DNA of 64,000 bases, taken from the NCBI RefSeq assembly GCF_003576375.1, contig NZ_QWGE01000004.1, positions 124,001-188,000 of the forward strand, read 5' to 3'. Positions 51,126 through 59,318 of this stretch are shown here, piece after piece. Within the stretch, counting starts at the first letter, position 1. Each line of letters opens with the position of its first letter. Both the position numbers and the translations under genes were made by a program. The notes below the pieces were generated by a model. That model was not told the origin of the DNA. It searched no databases and saw only the letters and a program-made list of their open reading frames with translations. Origin of the DNA: Pontibacter oryzae (lineage in GTDB: Bacteria; Bacteroidota; Bacteroidia; Cytophagales; Hymenobacteraceae).

Positions 51126-51626
51126 CTATTGAAAAAGGATCAGTACCTGGTTCTTTTCTACGTTCTGCCTGGTCTGCACTTTTATTTCTTTCACAACGCC
51201 CTTGCCCGGAGACTTAAGTATGTTCTCCATCTTCATAGCTTCAAGGATCATGATCGGGTCTCCCTTTTTAACCTCCTGGCCAGGCTGCACCTTAATATCA
51301 AGTATAAGGCCGGGCATAGGCGCTTTCACGTCGTTTACTTTATTGGCGTTGGCGTTGCTCATACCAAGCTTGTCGAGGAGCAGGTCGAAGCGGTCTTTCA
51401 CGCTTACGGTTTGCACCGCGCCGTTGATTTTAAACGTAAACGTCTTTTCCTGATAATTGGCTGATACTACCTCCGCAGTAAATGAGCGGGCGCCTTTTAT
51501 GATATGATAGGTGTTCGGGCCGATAGGGGAGATGTCCCAGTCAAAAGGAGTTCCGTTTAGGGAAATGGCATCTTTCTGAATATCAACCTGCCAAATTTTG
51601 TCGTTACCGGTTTTTACCTGGAGCAT
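51126..51626 (-). CDS. biotin carboxyl carrier protein-type subunit of an acyl-CoA carboxylase
   Basis: 166 residues. The C-terminal biotinyl domain contains EAMKMEN with the biotin Lys at about residue 132, flanked by KAPMPGLILDIKVQPGQEVKKGDPI and the closing NQVLILFQ. The N-terminal half resembles the linker region of propionyl- or acetyl-CoA carboxylase alpha subunits. It would carry CO2 to a carboxyltransferase encoded elsewhere. It lies upstream of pyrH on the minus strand but with a hairpin between. Confidence 0.88.
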   Translation of the reverse strand: MLQVKTGNDKIWQVDIQKDAISLNGTPFDWDISPIGPNTYHIIKGARSFTAEVVSANYQEKTFTFKINGAVQTVSVKDRFDLLLDKLGMSNANANKVNDVKAPMPGLILDIKVQPGQEVKKGDPIMILEAMKMENILKSPGKGVVKEIKVQTRQNVEKNQVLILFQ

Positions 51627-51711
51627 CTTCTTTTGTGTGGTTTTGACTTTAAAGTTAATGGTTTCTCAGAGTATTTTTAGAACTTCACCTCAAAATTAAA
51701 ACATTCCAAGC

Positions 51712-54255
51712 ATGAATCATAGGTTTCTGAGCATAGTGGGCCTGGCATCGGCTATGGCACTTAGCAGTGGCTGTAGTACCAATAAGGCAGTTGTAGATAC
51801 AAAACCCCAAAAAACAGTAGCTACTAAGCCTGCTGCCCCTGTTGATACCACACCGGTATGGACCGCTAAAAAATATTCTTTCAACCCTTCGCGCACCAAA
51901 GAGAACGATCTGCTGCATACTACCCTGCGCATCAGTTTCGATTGGCAGAAGCAATACCTCCATGGCCTGGCAGAGATAACAGCCAAGCCATACTTCTACC
52001 CGCAAAATACGTTGGTGCTGGATGCCAAAGGTATGGAAATCCATAGCGTGCACCTGATGAAAGGCTACGATGGCACGCCACTGAAGTTCGATTACAATGG
52101 TAAAAAGCTGAATATCAATTTAGGTAAAAGCTATACCCGCGACGAGAAGTATACTTTAGAAATAGATTACACGGCCAAACCAAACGAGTTGCCAACCGGT
52201 GGCTCCGATGCCATTACCGATGATAAAGGGTTATACTTTATCAACCCGCTGGGCGATGACCCCGAAAAGCCGCGCCAGATCTGGACGCAAGGCGAGACCG
52301 AGGCAAGCTCTGCCTGGTTTCCTACCATCGACTCTCCCAATGAGCGCATGACGCAGGAGATCTACATCACTGTGGACCCTAAGTATAAAACGCTATCCAA
52401 TGGCGTGTTTATGTATTCTCGCCAGAATGCGGATGGCACTAAGACAGACTACTGGAAGCAGGAACTGCCGCACGCACCATACTTAGCCATGCTTGCCATC
52501 GGGGATTTTGCCGTGGTAAAGGACAAATGGCGCGATAGAGAAGTAAATTACTATGTGGAACCAGCCTATAAAGGCACCGCAAAGAAAATATTCGGGAATA
52601 CGCCCGAGATGATGGAGTTCTTCTCTAAAAAGCTGGGCGTGTTGTACCCGTGGCCAAAGTATGCGCAGGTGGTAGTCCGGGACTTTGTATCCGGTGCAAT
52701 GGAAAACACCTCTGCTTCTACCTTTATGGAAGACCTGCAGCTGAACGAGCGTGAGTTGCTGGATAAAAACTGGGACGGCATTATTGCACACGAGCTGTTT
52801 CACCAGTGGTTCGGCGATTACGTGACTACTGAGTCGTGGGCTAACCTTCCGCTCAACGAGTCGTTTGCCAACTACTCGGAATACCTGTGGGCGGAGCATA
52901 AGTATGGTGCCGACGAAGCTGCTTACTTACAGTTGGATGAACTGGGGCAATACCTGGATGAGGCAACCGAGAAACGCGAGCCGCTGATCCGCTACTATTA
53001 CAAGGACCGGGAGGACATGTTTGACAGTCACTCGTATGCCAAAGGAGGCCGCGTGCTACACATGCTACGCAACCTGGTGGGCGATGATGCCTGGTGGGCT
53101 TCCCTTAACTTATACTTGACGCGCAATAAATTCTCAGATGTAGAAGTAGCCGAGCTGCGGATGGCTTTTGAAGACGTAACAGGGCAAGACCTGATGTGGT
53201 TCTTCGACCAATGGTTTATGCAGCCCGGTCACCCGGAGTTAAAAGTTACGCAAAGCTATGCCAATGGGCAGTTGCAACTGCACGTAGAGCAAGTGCAGGA
53301 TACGGCTTATGCACCGGTTTACCGGTTGCCACTAAAAGTTGCAGTATGGTCAGGAGGCAAGAAGCAAGTAGACCCAATCATAGTGGATAAGGCAGATCAG
53401 GCATTTTCCATTAATGTAGCCACCCAGCCAGAGCTAGTCCTTTTCGATTCCGATCAACAATTATTAGGTGTAGTGGCGCATCAAAAGTCACAGGCAGAGC
53501 TCATTTATCAGTTCAACAACGCTGGTCAGTTTGGGGCCAAGATGGAAGCACTGGCAATGCTGGAAGATCAGGTGGACAACCCACAAGTACTAACAATGTA
53601 CCAGAAAGCGTTGCAAGACAAATACTGGCGCGTTAGAAGTATAGCCATAAACGCGCTGAGCAAATTAAAAGAAGGGCAGATAGCAGCTATTGAGCCAGCA
53701 ATTGCCAAGATGGCCACTCAGGATGAAAAAGGGGCTGTGCGTTCAGATGCTATACTTGCATTGGCCGGATGGGACGGGAAAAAGTACCAGCCTTTGTTCG
53801 CGAAGGCTATGCAAGATAGTTCATATCAGGCAGCGGCGGCGGCTATACTTGCCTATTCCGGCACAGGCGCGACTGACACAATGGAGCGACTCGCAAAGTA
53901 TGAGCGGGAGAAAAACGGAGAAATTAAGTTGGCACTGGCCACTATTTATGCGGTGCAATCCGGGCCAGAAAAGTATGATTGGTTTATAAAACAGCTCAAA
54001 ACTGCTAAAGGCGGAGAATTATATTACCTGCTGCAGAGTTATGGGGCGTACCTAGCTTCAAACAGCCAAACCAACACAACAGAGGCAATCAACTTATTAG
54101 CTGACTTGGCCATGAACCACCAGTTGTACTATGTTCGGGCCGCTGCCTATCAGGCACTTATGGTGATGTCAGAGAAGCCGGAGGTGCAGCAGTTGATGGA
54201 GCAAATTAAGCAGAAAGAGAAGGACGAAAGACTGCTGGAAATGTATGGGAAATAA
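51712..54255 (+). CDS. M1-family aminopeptidase lipoprotein with C-terminal HEAT-like repeats
   Basis: 847 residues. The lipobox LSSGC gives Cys at residue 21. The M1 domain has GAMEN (about 328) for the N-terminal amine, zinc motif HELFHQWFG (about 359-363) and the second Glu in LNESFANYSEY (about 383), then the catalytic-Tyr region SHSYAKGGRVLHML. From about residue 600 to the end are helical HEAT-like repeats (YWRVRSIAINALSKL; GAVRSDAILALAG; YYVRAAAYQALMV). It trims peptides at the cell envelope. It is divergent from the biotin-carrier gene. Confidence 0.93.
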   Translation: MNHRFLSIVGLASAMALSSGCSTNKAVVDTKPQKTVATKPAAPVDTTPVWTAKKYSFNPSRTKENDLLHTTLRISFDWQKQYLHGLAEITAKPYFYPQNTLVLDAKGMEIHSVHLMKGYDGTPLKFDYNGKKLNINLGKSYTRDEKYTLEIDYTAKPNELPTGGSDAITDDKGLYFINPLGDDPEKPRQIWTQGETEASSAWFPTIDSPNERMTQEIYITVDPKYKTLSNGVFMYSRQNADGTKTDYWKQELPHAPYLAMLAIGDFAVVKDKWRDREVNYYVEPAYKGTAKKIFGNTPEMMEFFSKKLGVLYPWPKYAQVVVRDFVSGAMENTSASTFMEDLQLNERELLDKNWDGIIAHELFHQWFGDYVTTESWANLPLNESFANYSEYLWAEHKYGADEAAYLQLDELGQYLDEATEKREPLIRYYYKDREDMFDSHSYAKGGRVLHMLRNLVGDDAWWASLNLYLTRNKFSDVEVAELRMAFEDVTGQDLMWFFDQWFMQPGHPELKVTQSYANGQLQLHVEQVQDTAYAPVYRLPLKVAVWSGGKKQVDPIIVDKADQAFSINVATQPELVLFDSDQQLLGVVAHQKSQAELIYQFNNAGQFGAKMEALAMLEDQVDNPQVLTMYQKALQDKYWRVRSIAINALSKLKEGQIAAIEPAIAKMATQDEKGAVRSDAILALAGWDGKKYQPLFAKAMQDSSYQAAAAAILAYSGTGATDTMERLAKYEREKNGEIKLALATIYAVQSGPEKYDWFIKQLKTAKGGELYYLLQSYGAYLASNSQTNTTEAINLLADLAMNHQLYYVRAAAYQALMVMSEKPEVQQLMEQIKQKEKDERLLEMYGK

Positions 54256-54293
54256 GCCTGTCAGAAATTTTTTAACATTTTTTTACCGGAATA

Positions 54294-54324
54294 TTTGACT
54301 TAGAAAAAAAAGGGCTTAATTTTG
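54294..54324 (+). promoter_or_regulatory. promoter of the tRNA-tuf operon
   Basis: TTTG at 54294-54297, a 19-base spacer, then TAATTTTG at 54317-54324: an exact match to the Bacteroidota -33/-7 consensus. It would drive tRNA-Tyr, tRNA-Gly, tRNA-Thr and tuf. Confidence 0.75.
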
Positions 54325-54407
54325 CATCTCCTTAGAACGAAAAACACGGCACAGGCAGTGAAGTTCGAAAGGAAAAAGTTCTGCACACTTGATGCAAAAT
54401 TAGCTAC

Positions 54408-54490
54408 GGGGAGATTCCAGAGCGGCCAAATGGGACGGACTGTAACTCCGTTGTCTTACGACTTCGCAGGTTCGAATCCTGCTCTCCCCA
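54408..54490 (+). tRNA. tRNA-Tyr (anticodon GTA)
   Basis: Acceptor arms GGGGAGA and TCTCCCC, D-arm region CAGAGCGGCCAAATGGGACGG, anticodon loop CTGTAAC, a long variable arm as expected of bacterial tRNA-Tyr, T-arm GCAGGTTCGAATCCTGC and discriminator A. CCA is not fully encoded. Confidence 0.95.
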
Positions 54491-54555
54491 CTAGTAAATG
54501 AGTGAATTTTAGATAGGTTTATACTTGTTTAAAGTTCGCTCATTCAAAAATAAAA

Positions 54556-54628
54556 GCGGGAGTAGCTCAGTTGGTAGAGCGATAGCCTTCCAAGCTATAG
54601 GCCGCGAGTTCGACCCTCGTCTCCCGCT
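54556..54628 (+). tRNA. tRNA-Gly (anticodon TCC)
   Basis: Acceptor arms GCGGGAG and CTCCCGC, D-arm AGCTCAGTTGGTAGAGC, anticodon stem-loop ATAGCCTTCCAAGCTAT, T-arm GCGAGTTCGACCCTCGT and discriminator T. Confidence 0.95.
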
Positions 54629-54736
54629 CTTAAAAGTCAGAAAACATATTTACTAAATGGACTGGAGAAGGAAATTCATGCAGATGAGCTTCCTTTTTAG
54701 TGTAAATAGGGTTGTAGTTTTCTGATGGATTTAAAA

Positions 54737-54808
54737 GCCGACGTAGCTCAGGGGTAGAGTACTTCCTTGGTAAGGAAGGGGTCGTGGGTTCAATTCCCAT
54801 CGTTGGCT
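54737..54808 (+). tRNA. tRNA-Thr (anticodon GGT)
   Basis: Acceptor arms GCCGACG and CGTTGGC (one G-T pair), D-arm AGCTCAGGGGTAGAGT, anticodon loop CTTGGTAA, T-arm GTGGGTTCAATTCCCAT and discriminator T. Confidence 0.95.
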
Positions 54809-54881
54809 CACAGTCCGTTACGTGTATATTTAAAAGCGCGACATAAACTTAAACGTTTTAACCTTAATTTAATATCATACA

Positions 54882-56069
54882 ATGGCTAAAGAAACATTTG
54901 ACCGTTCCAAACCGCACGTAAATATCGGTACTATTGGTCACGTTGACCACGGTAAGACTACTCTTACAGCTGCTATCACTACTGTGTTGGCTAAGAAAGG
55001 TCTTGCTTCGCTTCGTGACTTCTCTTCAATTGACAACGCTCCTGAAGAAAAAGAAAGAGGTATTACAATTAATACTTCTCACGTAGAATACGCTACAGAA
55101 AACCGTCACTATGCTCACGTTGACTGCCCAGGTCACGCTGACTACGTGAAGAACATGGTTACTGGTGCTGCCCAGATGGACGGTGCTATCCTTGTGGTTG
55201 CTGCTACTGATGGTCCTATGCCACAGACGCGTGAGCACATCCTTCTTGCTCGTCAGGTAGGTGTACCTCAGCTGGTAGTGTTCATGAACAAAGTGGACAT
55301 GGTTGATGACCCAGAGCTTCTTGAGCTGGTAGAAATGGAAATCCGTGAACTGCTTTCTTTCTACGAGTTTGATGGCGATAACATTCCTGTAATTCAGGGT
55401 TCTGCTCTTGGTGGCCTTAACGGCGATGAGAAGTGGGTTAAAACTATCGAAGAGCTGATGGATGCTGTAGATAGCTACATTCCACTTCCAGAGCGTCTTG
55501 TTGACCTTCCATTCTTGATGCCAGTTGAGGACGTGTTCTCAATCACTGGCCGTGGTACAGTTGCTACTGGCCGTATCGAGCGTGGTGTGATCAACTCTGG
55601 TGAGCCAGTTGAGATCCTAGGTATGGGTGCTGAAAACCTGAAGTCTACAGTTACTGGTGTGGAGATGTTCCGTAAGATCCTTGACAGAGGTGAAGCTGGT
55701 GACAACGTAGGTCTACTTCTTCGTGGTATTGAGAAAACTGATATCCGTCGTGGTATGGTTATCTGTAAGCCAGGTTCTGTTAAGCCTCACACTAAATTCA
55801 AAGCTGAGGTTTACGTTCTTTCTAAGGAAGAAGGTGGACGTCACACGCCATTCTTTAACAAGTACCGTCCACAGTTCTACTTCAGAACCACAGACGTTAC
55901 AGGAGAGATCATGCTTCCAGAAGGCGTAGAAATGGTAATGCCAGGTGATAACATCACTATCGAGGTAAACCTTATCAACGCTGTAGCAATGGAGAAAGGT
56001 CTTCGTTTTGCAATCCGTGAGGGTGGTAGAACAGTAGGTGCCGGTCAGGTAACTGAAATCCTTGACTAA
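54882..56069 (+). CDS. tuf: elongation factor Tu
   Basis: 395 residues. It carries aminoacyl-tRNA to the ribosome with GTP. Nucleotide motifs are [26 protein letters not shown] and SALGG. Domain 2 ([23 protein letters not shown]) and domain 3 ([15 protein letters not shown]) are intact. Codons are strongly biased to CGT, GGT and GCT, as expected of a very highly expressed gene. It follows three tRNA genes and precedes tRNA-Trp. Confidence 0.99.
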   Translation: MAKETFDRSKPHVNIGTIGHVDHGKTTLTAAITTVLAKKGLASLRDFSSIDNAPEEKERGITINTSHVEYATENRHYAHVDCPGHADYVKNMVTGAAQMDGAILVVAATDGPMPQTREHILLARQVGVPQLVVFMNKVDMVDDPELLELVEMEIRELLSFYEFDGDNIPVIQGSALGGLNGDEKWVKTIEELMDAVDSYIPLPERLVDLPFLMPVEDVFSITGRGTVATGRIERGVINSGEPVEILGMGAENLKSTVTGVEMFRKILDRGEAGDNVGLLLRGIEKTDIRRGMVICKPGSVKPHTKFKAEVYVLSKEEGGRHTPFFNKYRPQFYFRTTDVTGEIMLPEGVEMVMPGDNITIEVNLINAVAMEKGLRFAIREGGRTVGAGQVTEILD

Positions 56070-56176
56070 TAATATGTTTCAAACCCGTTCTTGAAAAGTT
56101 TTTTAAGAACGGGTTTGTTTTCATAAAACTTATGGATAAATTTGCACTCCATTTCAAAAGTGGCGTGCATTTTTTT

Positions 56177-56249
56177 ACGGGTGTAGCTCAATTGGTAGAG
56201 TAGTGGTCTCCAAAACCATTGGCTGGGAGTTCGAGTCTCTCCACCCGTG
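56177..56249 (+). tRNA. tRNA-Trp (anticodon CCA)
   Basis: Acceptor arms ACGGGTG and CACCCGT, D-arm AGCTCAATTGGTAGAGT, anticodon stem-loop GTGGTCTCCAAAACCAT, T-arm GGGAGTTCGAGTCTCTC and discriminator G. Confidence 0.95.
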
Positions 56250-56279
56250 CAATTTTTTCACTATCTGGTAAGCGAAGCA

Positions 56280-56471
56280 ATGAGCAATATAAGAACCTAT
56301 ATTAACGATACTGTGGAGGAGATGAGAGATAGAGTCTCCTGGCCAACATATAGCGAATTGCAGAATAGTTCTGTACTCGTGTTGATCGGTTCTTTGATCT
56401 TTGCTTTAGTAGTTGGTGCCATGGACTTCGGTTTCGATACGGTACTGACTTGGTTTTACAACCAGTTTTAA
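56280..56471 (+). CDS. secE: preprotein translocase subunit SecE
   Basis: 63 residues from ATG 56280; a longer frame starting inside tRNA-Trp is not credible. It is the short one-helix type: EEMRDRVSWPTYSELQNSS, then one membrane helix VLVLIGSLIFALVVGAMDFGF. It braces SecY in the translocon. It lies between tRNA-Trp and nusG, its usual place. Confidence 0.95.
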   Translation: MSNIRTYINDTVEEMRDRVSWPTYSELQNSSVLVLIGSLIFALVVGAMDFGFDTVLTWFYNQF

Positions 56472-56480
56472 ATAGAGTCT

Positions 56481-57041
56481 ATGGCTGATTTAAAGTGGTA
56501 TGTAGTTCGCGCAGTTAGTGGCCAGGAGAAAAAAGCTAAGGCTTACCTGGAGAATGAAATAATGAGACACAATCTCGATGAGTACGTTCCGCAGGTATTG
56601 ATTCCTGCAGAAAAAGTATACGAGATGCGTGGAGGAAAGAAAAGAATCAGAGAGCGTAGCTTCTTTCCAGGTTACGTACTTGTTCACGCTGACCTTTCTC
56701 ATGGTGAAGCAGAGCATATTATTATTAGTACCCCAGGTGTAATTGGCTTCTTGGGTACGGAAGAAAAAGGCTCTGTAAGTAAAAAGCCAGTGCCTTTACG
56801 CCAGTCTGAAGTGAACAGGATCCTGGGGACGGTAGACGAAGCAGAAGAGCAGGCTGAAGTTCTTGACACTCCATTTGTAGTAGGAGAGATAGTGAAAGTG
56901 ATGGATGGTCCTTTCAGTGGTTTCTCAGGCACAGTAGAGGAGGTGTTCGAAGAACGTAAGAAGCTTAACGTTATGGTGAAGATTTTCGGAAGAAACACAC
57001 CAGTTGAGCTAAACTACATGCAAGTAGAAAAAGAATCGTAG
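56481..57041 (+). CDS. nusG: transcription termination/antitermination factor NusG
   Basis: 186 residues. The NGN domain starts KWYVVRAVSGQEKKAKAYLE and includes RSFFPGYVLVHADL and PGVIGFLGT. The KOW domain is VGEIVKVMDGPFSGFSGTVEEVFEERKKLNVMVKIFGR. It binds RNA polymerase and links it to ribosomes or Rho. It starts nine bases after secE. Confidence 0.98.
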   Translation: MADLKWYVVRAVSGQEKKAKAYLENEIMRHNLDEYVPQVLIPAEKVYEMRGGKKRIRERSFFPGYVLVHADLSHGEAEHIIISTPGVIGFLGTEEKGSVSKKPVPLRQSEVNRILGTVDEAEEQAEVLDTPFVVGEIVKVMDGPFSGFSGTVEEVFEERKKLNVMVKIFGRNTPVELNYMQVEKES

Positions 57042-57053
57042 TAAATACATAGA

Positions 57054-57497
57054 ATGGCAAAGGAAATAAAAGGTTATCTGAAACTTCAGATAAAGGGAGG
57101 TGCCGCGAATCCATCGCCACCGGTTGGACCTGCACTTGGTTCTAAGGGTCTTAATATCATGGAGTTCTGTAAGCAGTTCAATGCTAGAACTCAGGATAAG
57201 GCTGGCCAGGTGTTACCAGTGTTGATTACAATTTATGCAGACAAGTCATTTGACTTCGTTGTTAAAACTCCACCTGCTCCAGTGTTACTGATGGATGCCG
57301 CTAAGATTAAAGGCGGATCTAAAGAGCCTAACCGTAACAAGGTTGGTTCGGTATCATGGGATCAAATTAAGGAGATTGCAGAAACGAAGATGCCTGACCT
57401 GAACGCTTTCAAACTGGAATCAGCCATGAAAATGGTAGCAGGTACAGCAAGAAGCATGGGTATCACAGTGTCTGGCACAGCTCCGTGGAGCGAATAA
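57054..57497 (+). CDS. rplK: 50S ribosomal protein L11
   Basis: 147 residues. It starts [27 protein letters not shown], followed by FCKQFNART and [12 protein letters not shown]. It forms the GTPase-associated stalk base. Twelve bases follow nusG. Confidence 0.98.
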   Translation: MAKEIKGYLKLQIKGGAANPSPPVGPALGSKGLNIMEFCKQFNARTQDKAGQVLPVLITIYADKSFDFVVKTPPAPVLLMDAAKIKGGSKEPNRNKVGSVSWDQIKEIAETKMPDLNAFKLESAMKMVAGTARSMGITVSGTAPWSE

Positions 57498-57511
57498 CAA
57501 GTTGAAGGAAA

Positions 57512-58204
57512 ATGGCAAAGATTTCAAAAAATAGAAAAGCGGCTTTAGCTAAAGCCGATCTAACAAAAGAATATTCTTTAACAGATGCCGCTTCAGTTGT
57601 AAAGGACATTACCTTCACAAAGTTTGATGCATCTGTTGATATTGATGTACGTTTAGGCGTGGATCCACGTAAGGCCGACCAAATGGTTCGTGGTATCGTT
57701 ACATTGCCTCACGGAACTGGTAAAGAAGTAAAAGTACTTGCCCTAGTTACTCCTGACAAAGAGCAGGAAGCTAAAGACGCTGGCGCTGACTTCGTTGGTC
57801 TTGATGATTATATTCAGAAAATCGAAAAAGGTTGGACGGATGTTGATGTAATTATCACGATGCCTGCAGTTATGGCAAAGGTAGGTCGTTTAGGTAGAAT
57901 CCTGGGTCCTCGTAACCTGATGCCTAACCCTAAGTCGGGTACAGTTACTCAAGATGTAGCTAAAGCTGTTAAAGAGGTTAAAGCCGGTAAAATCGACTTT
58001 AAAGTTGATAAATTCGGTATCATCCACACTAGCGTCGGAAAAGTTTCCTTCTCTGCAGAGCAACTTGCTGCTAACGCACATGAGGTTATTCAAACACTTA
58101 ACCGTTTGAAGCCTGCCTCTGCTAAAGGTACTTACATCAAGAGCATCACATTGTCTAGCACAATGAGCCCGGCCGTAACTGTTGAGAAGAACGCAACTAT
58201 CTAA
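57512..58204 (+). CDS. rplA: 50S ribosomal protein L1
   Basis: 230 residues. Signatures are [52 protein letters not shown] and [18 protein letters not shown]. It binds 23S rRNA at the mobile stalk near the E site. In many bacteria it represses its own operon by binding the rplK leader; I could not identify that site here. Confidence 0.98.
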   Translation: MAKISKNRKAALAKADLTKEYSLTDAASVVKDITFTKFDASVDIDVRLGVDPRKADQMVRGIVTLPHGTGKEVKVLALVTPDKEQEAKDAGADFVGLDDYIQKIEKGWTDVDVIITMPAVMAKVGRLGRILGPRNLMPNPKSGTVTQDVAKAVKEVKAGKIDFKVDKFGIIHTSVGKVSFSAEQLAANAHEVIQTLNRLKPASAKGTYIKSITLSSTMSPAVTVEKNATI

Positions 58205-58208
58205 GAAC

Positions 58209-58733
58209 ATGACCAGGGAAGAAAAAGAGATAATTGTAAAAGACCTGAGCGAGAAGCTAGCTAATACTAACTACTTCTACATTACTGATGCTTCCACAAT
58301 GAGTGTAGCTGGCATCAATGCGTTCAGAAGATTGGCATTCGATCGTGGTATCGAATACAAAGTGTACAAAAATACACTTATCAAGAAAGCGCTAGATACT
58401 TTAGAAGCTGACACTTCTGCGCTGGATGAAGTTTTAAAGGGCGCTTCCGGTATCCTGTTCTCTAACGAGGCAGGCAATGCTCCTGCAAGACTACTCCAGG
58501 ACTTCAGAAAGAAAGGCAACCCGCTTCCCCTGCTGAAAGGTGCTTATATTGACAGCGGAATTTTCGTTGGTGATGAGCAGCTTGATGCACTGACTAAGAT
58601 CAAGTCTAAGGATGAGCTTATTGGCGACATCATCGGGCTTCTTCAGTCTCCTGCGAAGAACGTGGTTTCTGCCCTTCAGAGCAGCGGTGGTAAACTAGCC
58701 GGTATCTTGAAAACTTTATCAGAAAAAGAATAA
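58209..58733 (+). CDS. rplJ: 50S ribosomal protein L10
   Basis: 174 residues from ATG 58209, four bases after the rplA stop; a longer frame begins inside rplA. Signatures are LSEKLANTNYFYITDASTMSVAGIN, FRRLAFDRGIEYKVYKNTLIKKAL and the helical C-terminal tail that carries L7/L12 dimers (NVVSALQSSGGKLAGILKTLS). Confidence 0.96.
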   Translation: MTREEKEIIVKDLSEKLANTNYFYITDASTMSVAGINAFRRLAFDRGIEYKVYKNTLIKKALDTLEADTSALDEVLKGASGILFSNEAGNAPARLLQDFRKKGNPLPLLKGAYIDSGIFVGDEQLDALTKIKSKDELIGDIIGLLQSPAKNVVSALQSSGGKLAGILKTLSEKE

Positions 58734-58776
58734 TTTAAAAAACGTAATCAATAAGTAACTTTTAATTTCTATAAAA

Positions 58777-59157
58777 ATGGCAGATTTGAAAGCATTCGCT
58801 GAGCAGTTAGTAAACTTAACTGTTAAAGAAGTTAACGAACTAGCTACTATCCTTAAGGATGAGTATGGCATCGAGCCTGCTGCTGCTGCTCCAGTAATGG
58901 TTGCTGGTGGTGGTGGTGCTGAAGGAGGAGCTGCTGCAGAGGAGAAAACTTCTTTTGACGTAATCCTTAAGTCAGCTGGTGCTCAGAAACTAGCAGTAGT
59001 TAAGCTTGTAAAAGAGCTTACTGGTCTTGGTCTGAAAGAGGCTAAAGAACTAGTTGACGGTGCTCCTAAGACACTGAAAGAAGGTGTAGCGAAAGACGAG
59101 GCAGACTCACTGAAGAAATCTTTGGAAGAAGCTGGTGCTGAAGTGGAGGTTAAATAA
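58777..59157 (+). CDS. rplL: 50S ribosomal protein L7/L12
   Basis: 126 residues. The N-terminal dimerisation domain ([28 protein letters not shown]) is joined by an Ala/Gly-rich hinge to the C-terminal factor-binding domain ([45 protein letters not shown]). Confidence 0.98.
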   Translation: MADLKAFAEQLVNLTVKEVNELATILKDEYGIEPAAAAPVMVAGGGGAEGGAAAEEKTSFDVILKSAGAQKLAVVKLVKELTGLGLKEAKELVDGAPKTLKEGVAKDEADSLKKSLEEAGAEVEVK

Positions 59158-59180
59158 TCTCGCTTTATCAACATACTGAG

Positions 59181-59220
59181 AACAGGTAGACCTGGCAAAT
59201 TCGTCAGGTCTTTTCCTGTT
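59181..59220 (+). promoter_or_regulatory. putative attenuator hairpin between rplL and rpoB
   Basis: AGACCTG (59188-59194) pairs with CAGGTCT (59205-59211), followed by a short T run. The outer AACAGG/CCTGTT (59181-59186 and 59215-59220) extends the stem. It is too weak for full termination and resembles in position the E. coli rplL-rpoB attenuator. Confidence 0.55.
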
Positions 59221-59318
59221 TGTATATAGATTCAAATAAAATTGGATCTTTTTTTTGCCCACAGCTGTTTTGGACTCTGTGTGCTAGTAAATGATTATAA
59301 ACGTAAAATTCCAAGGCT

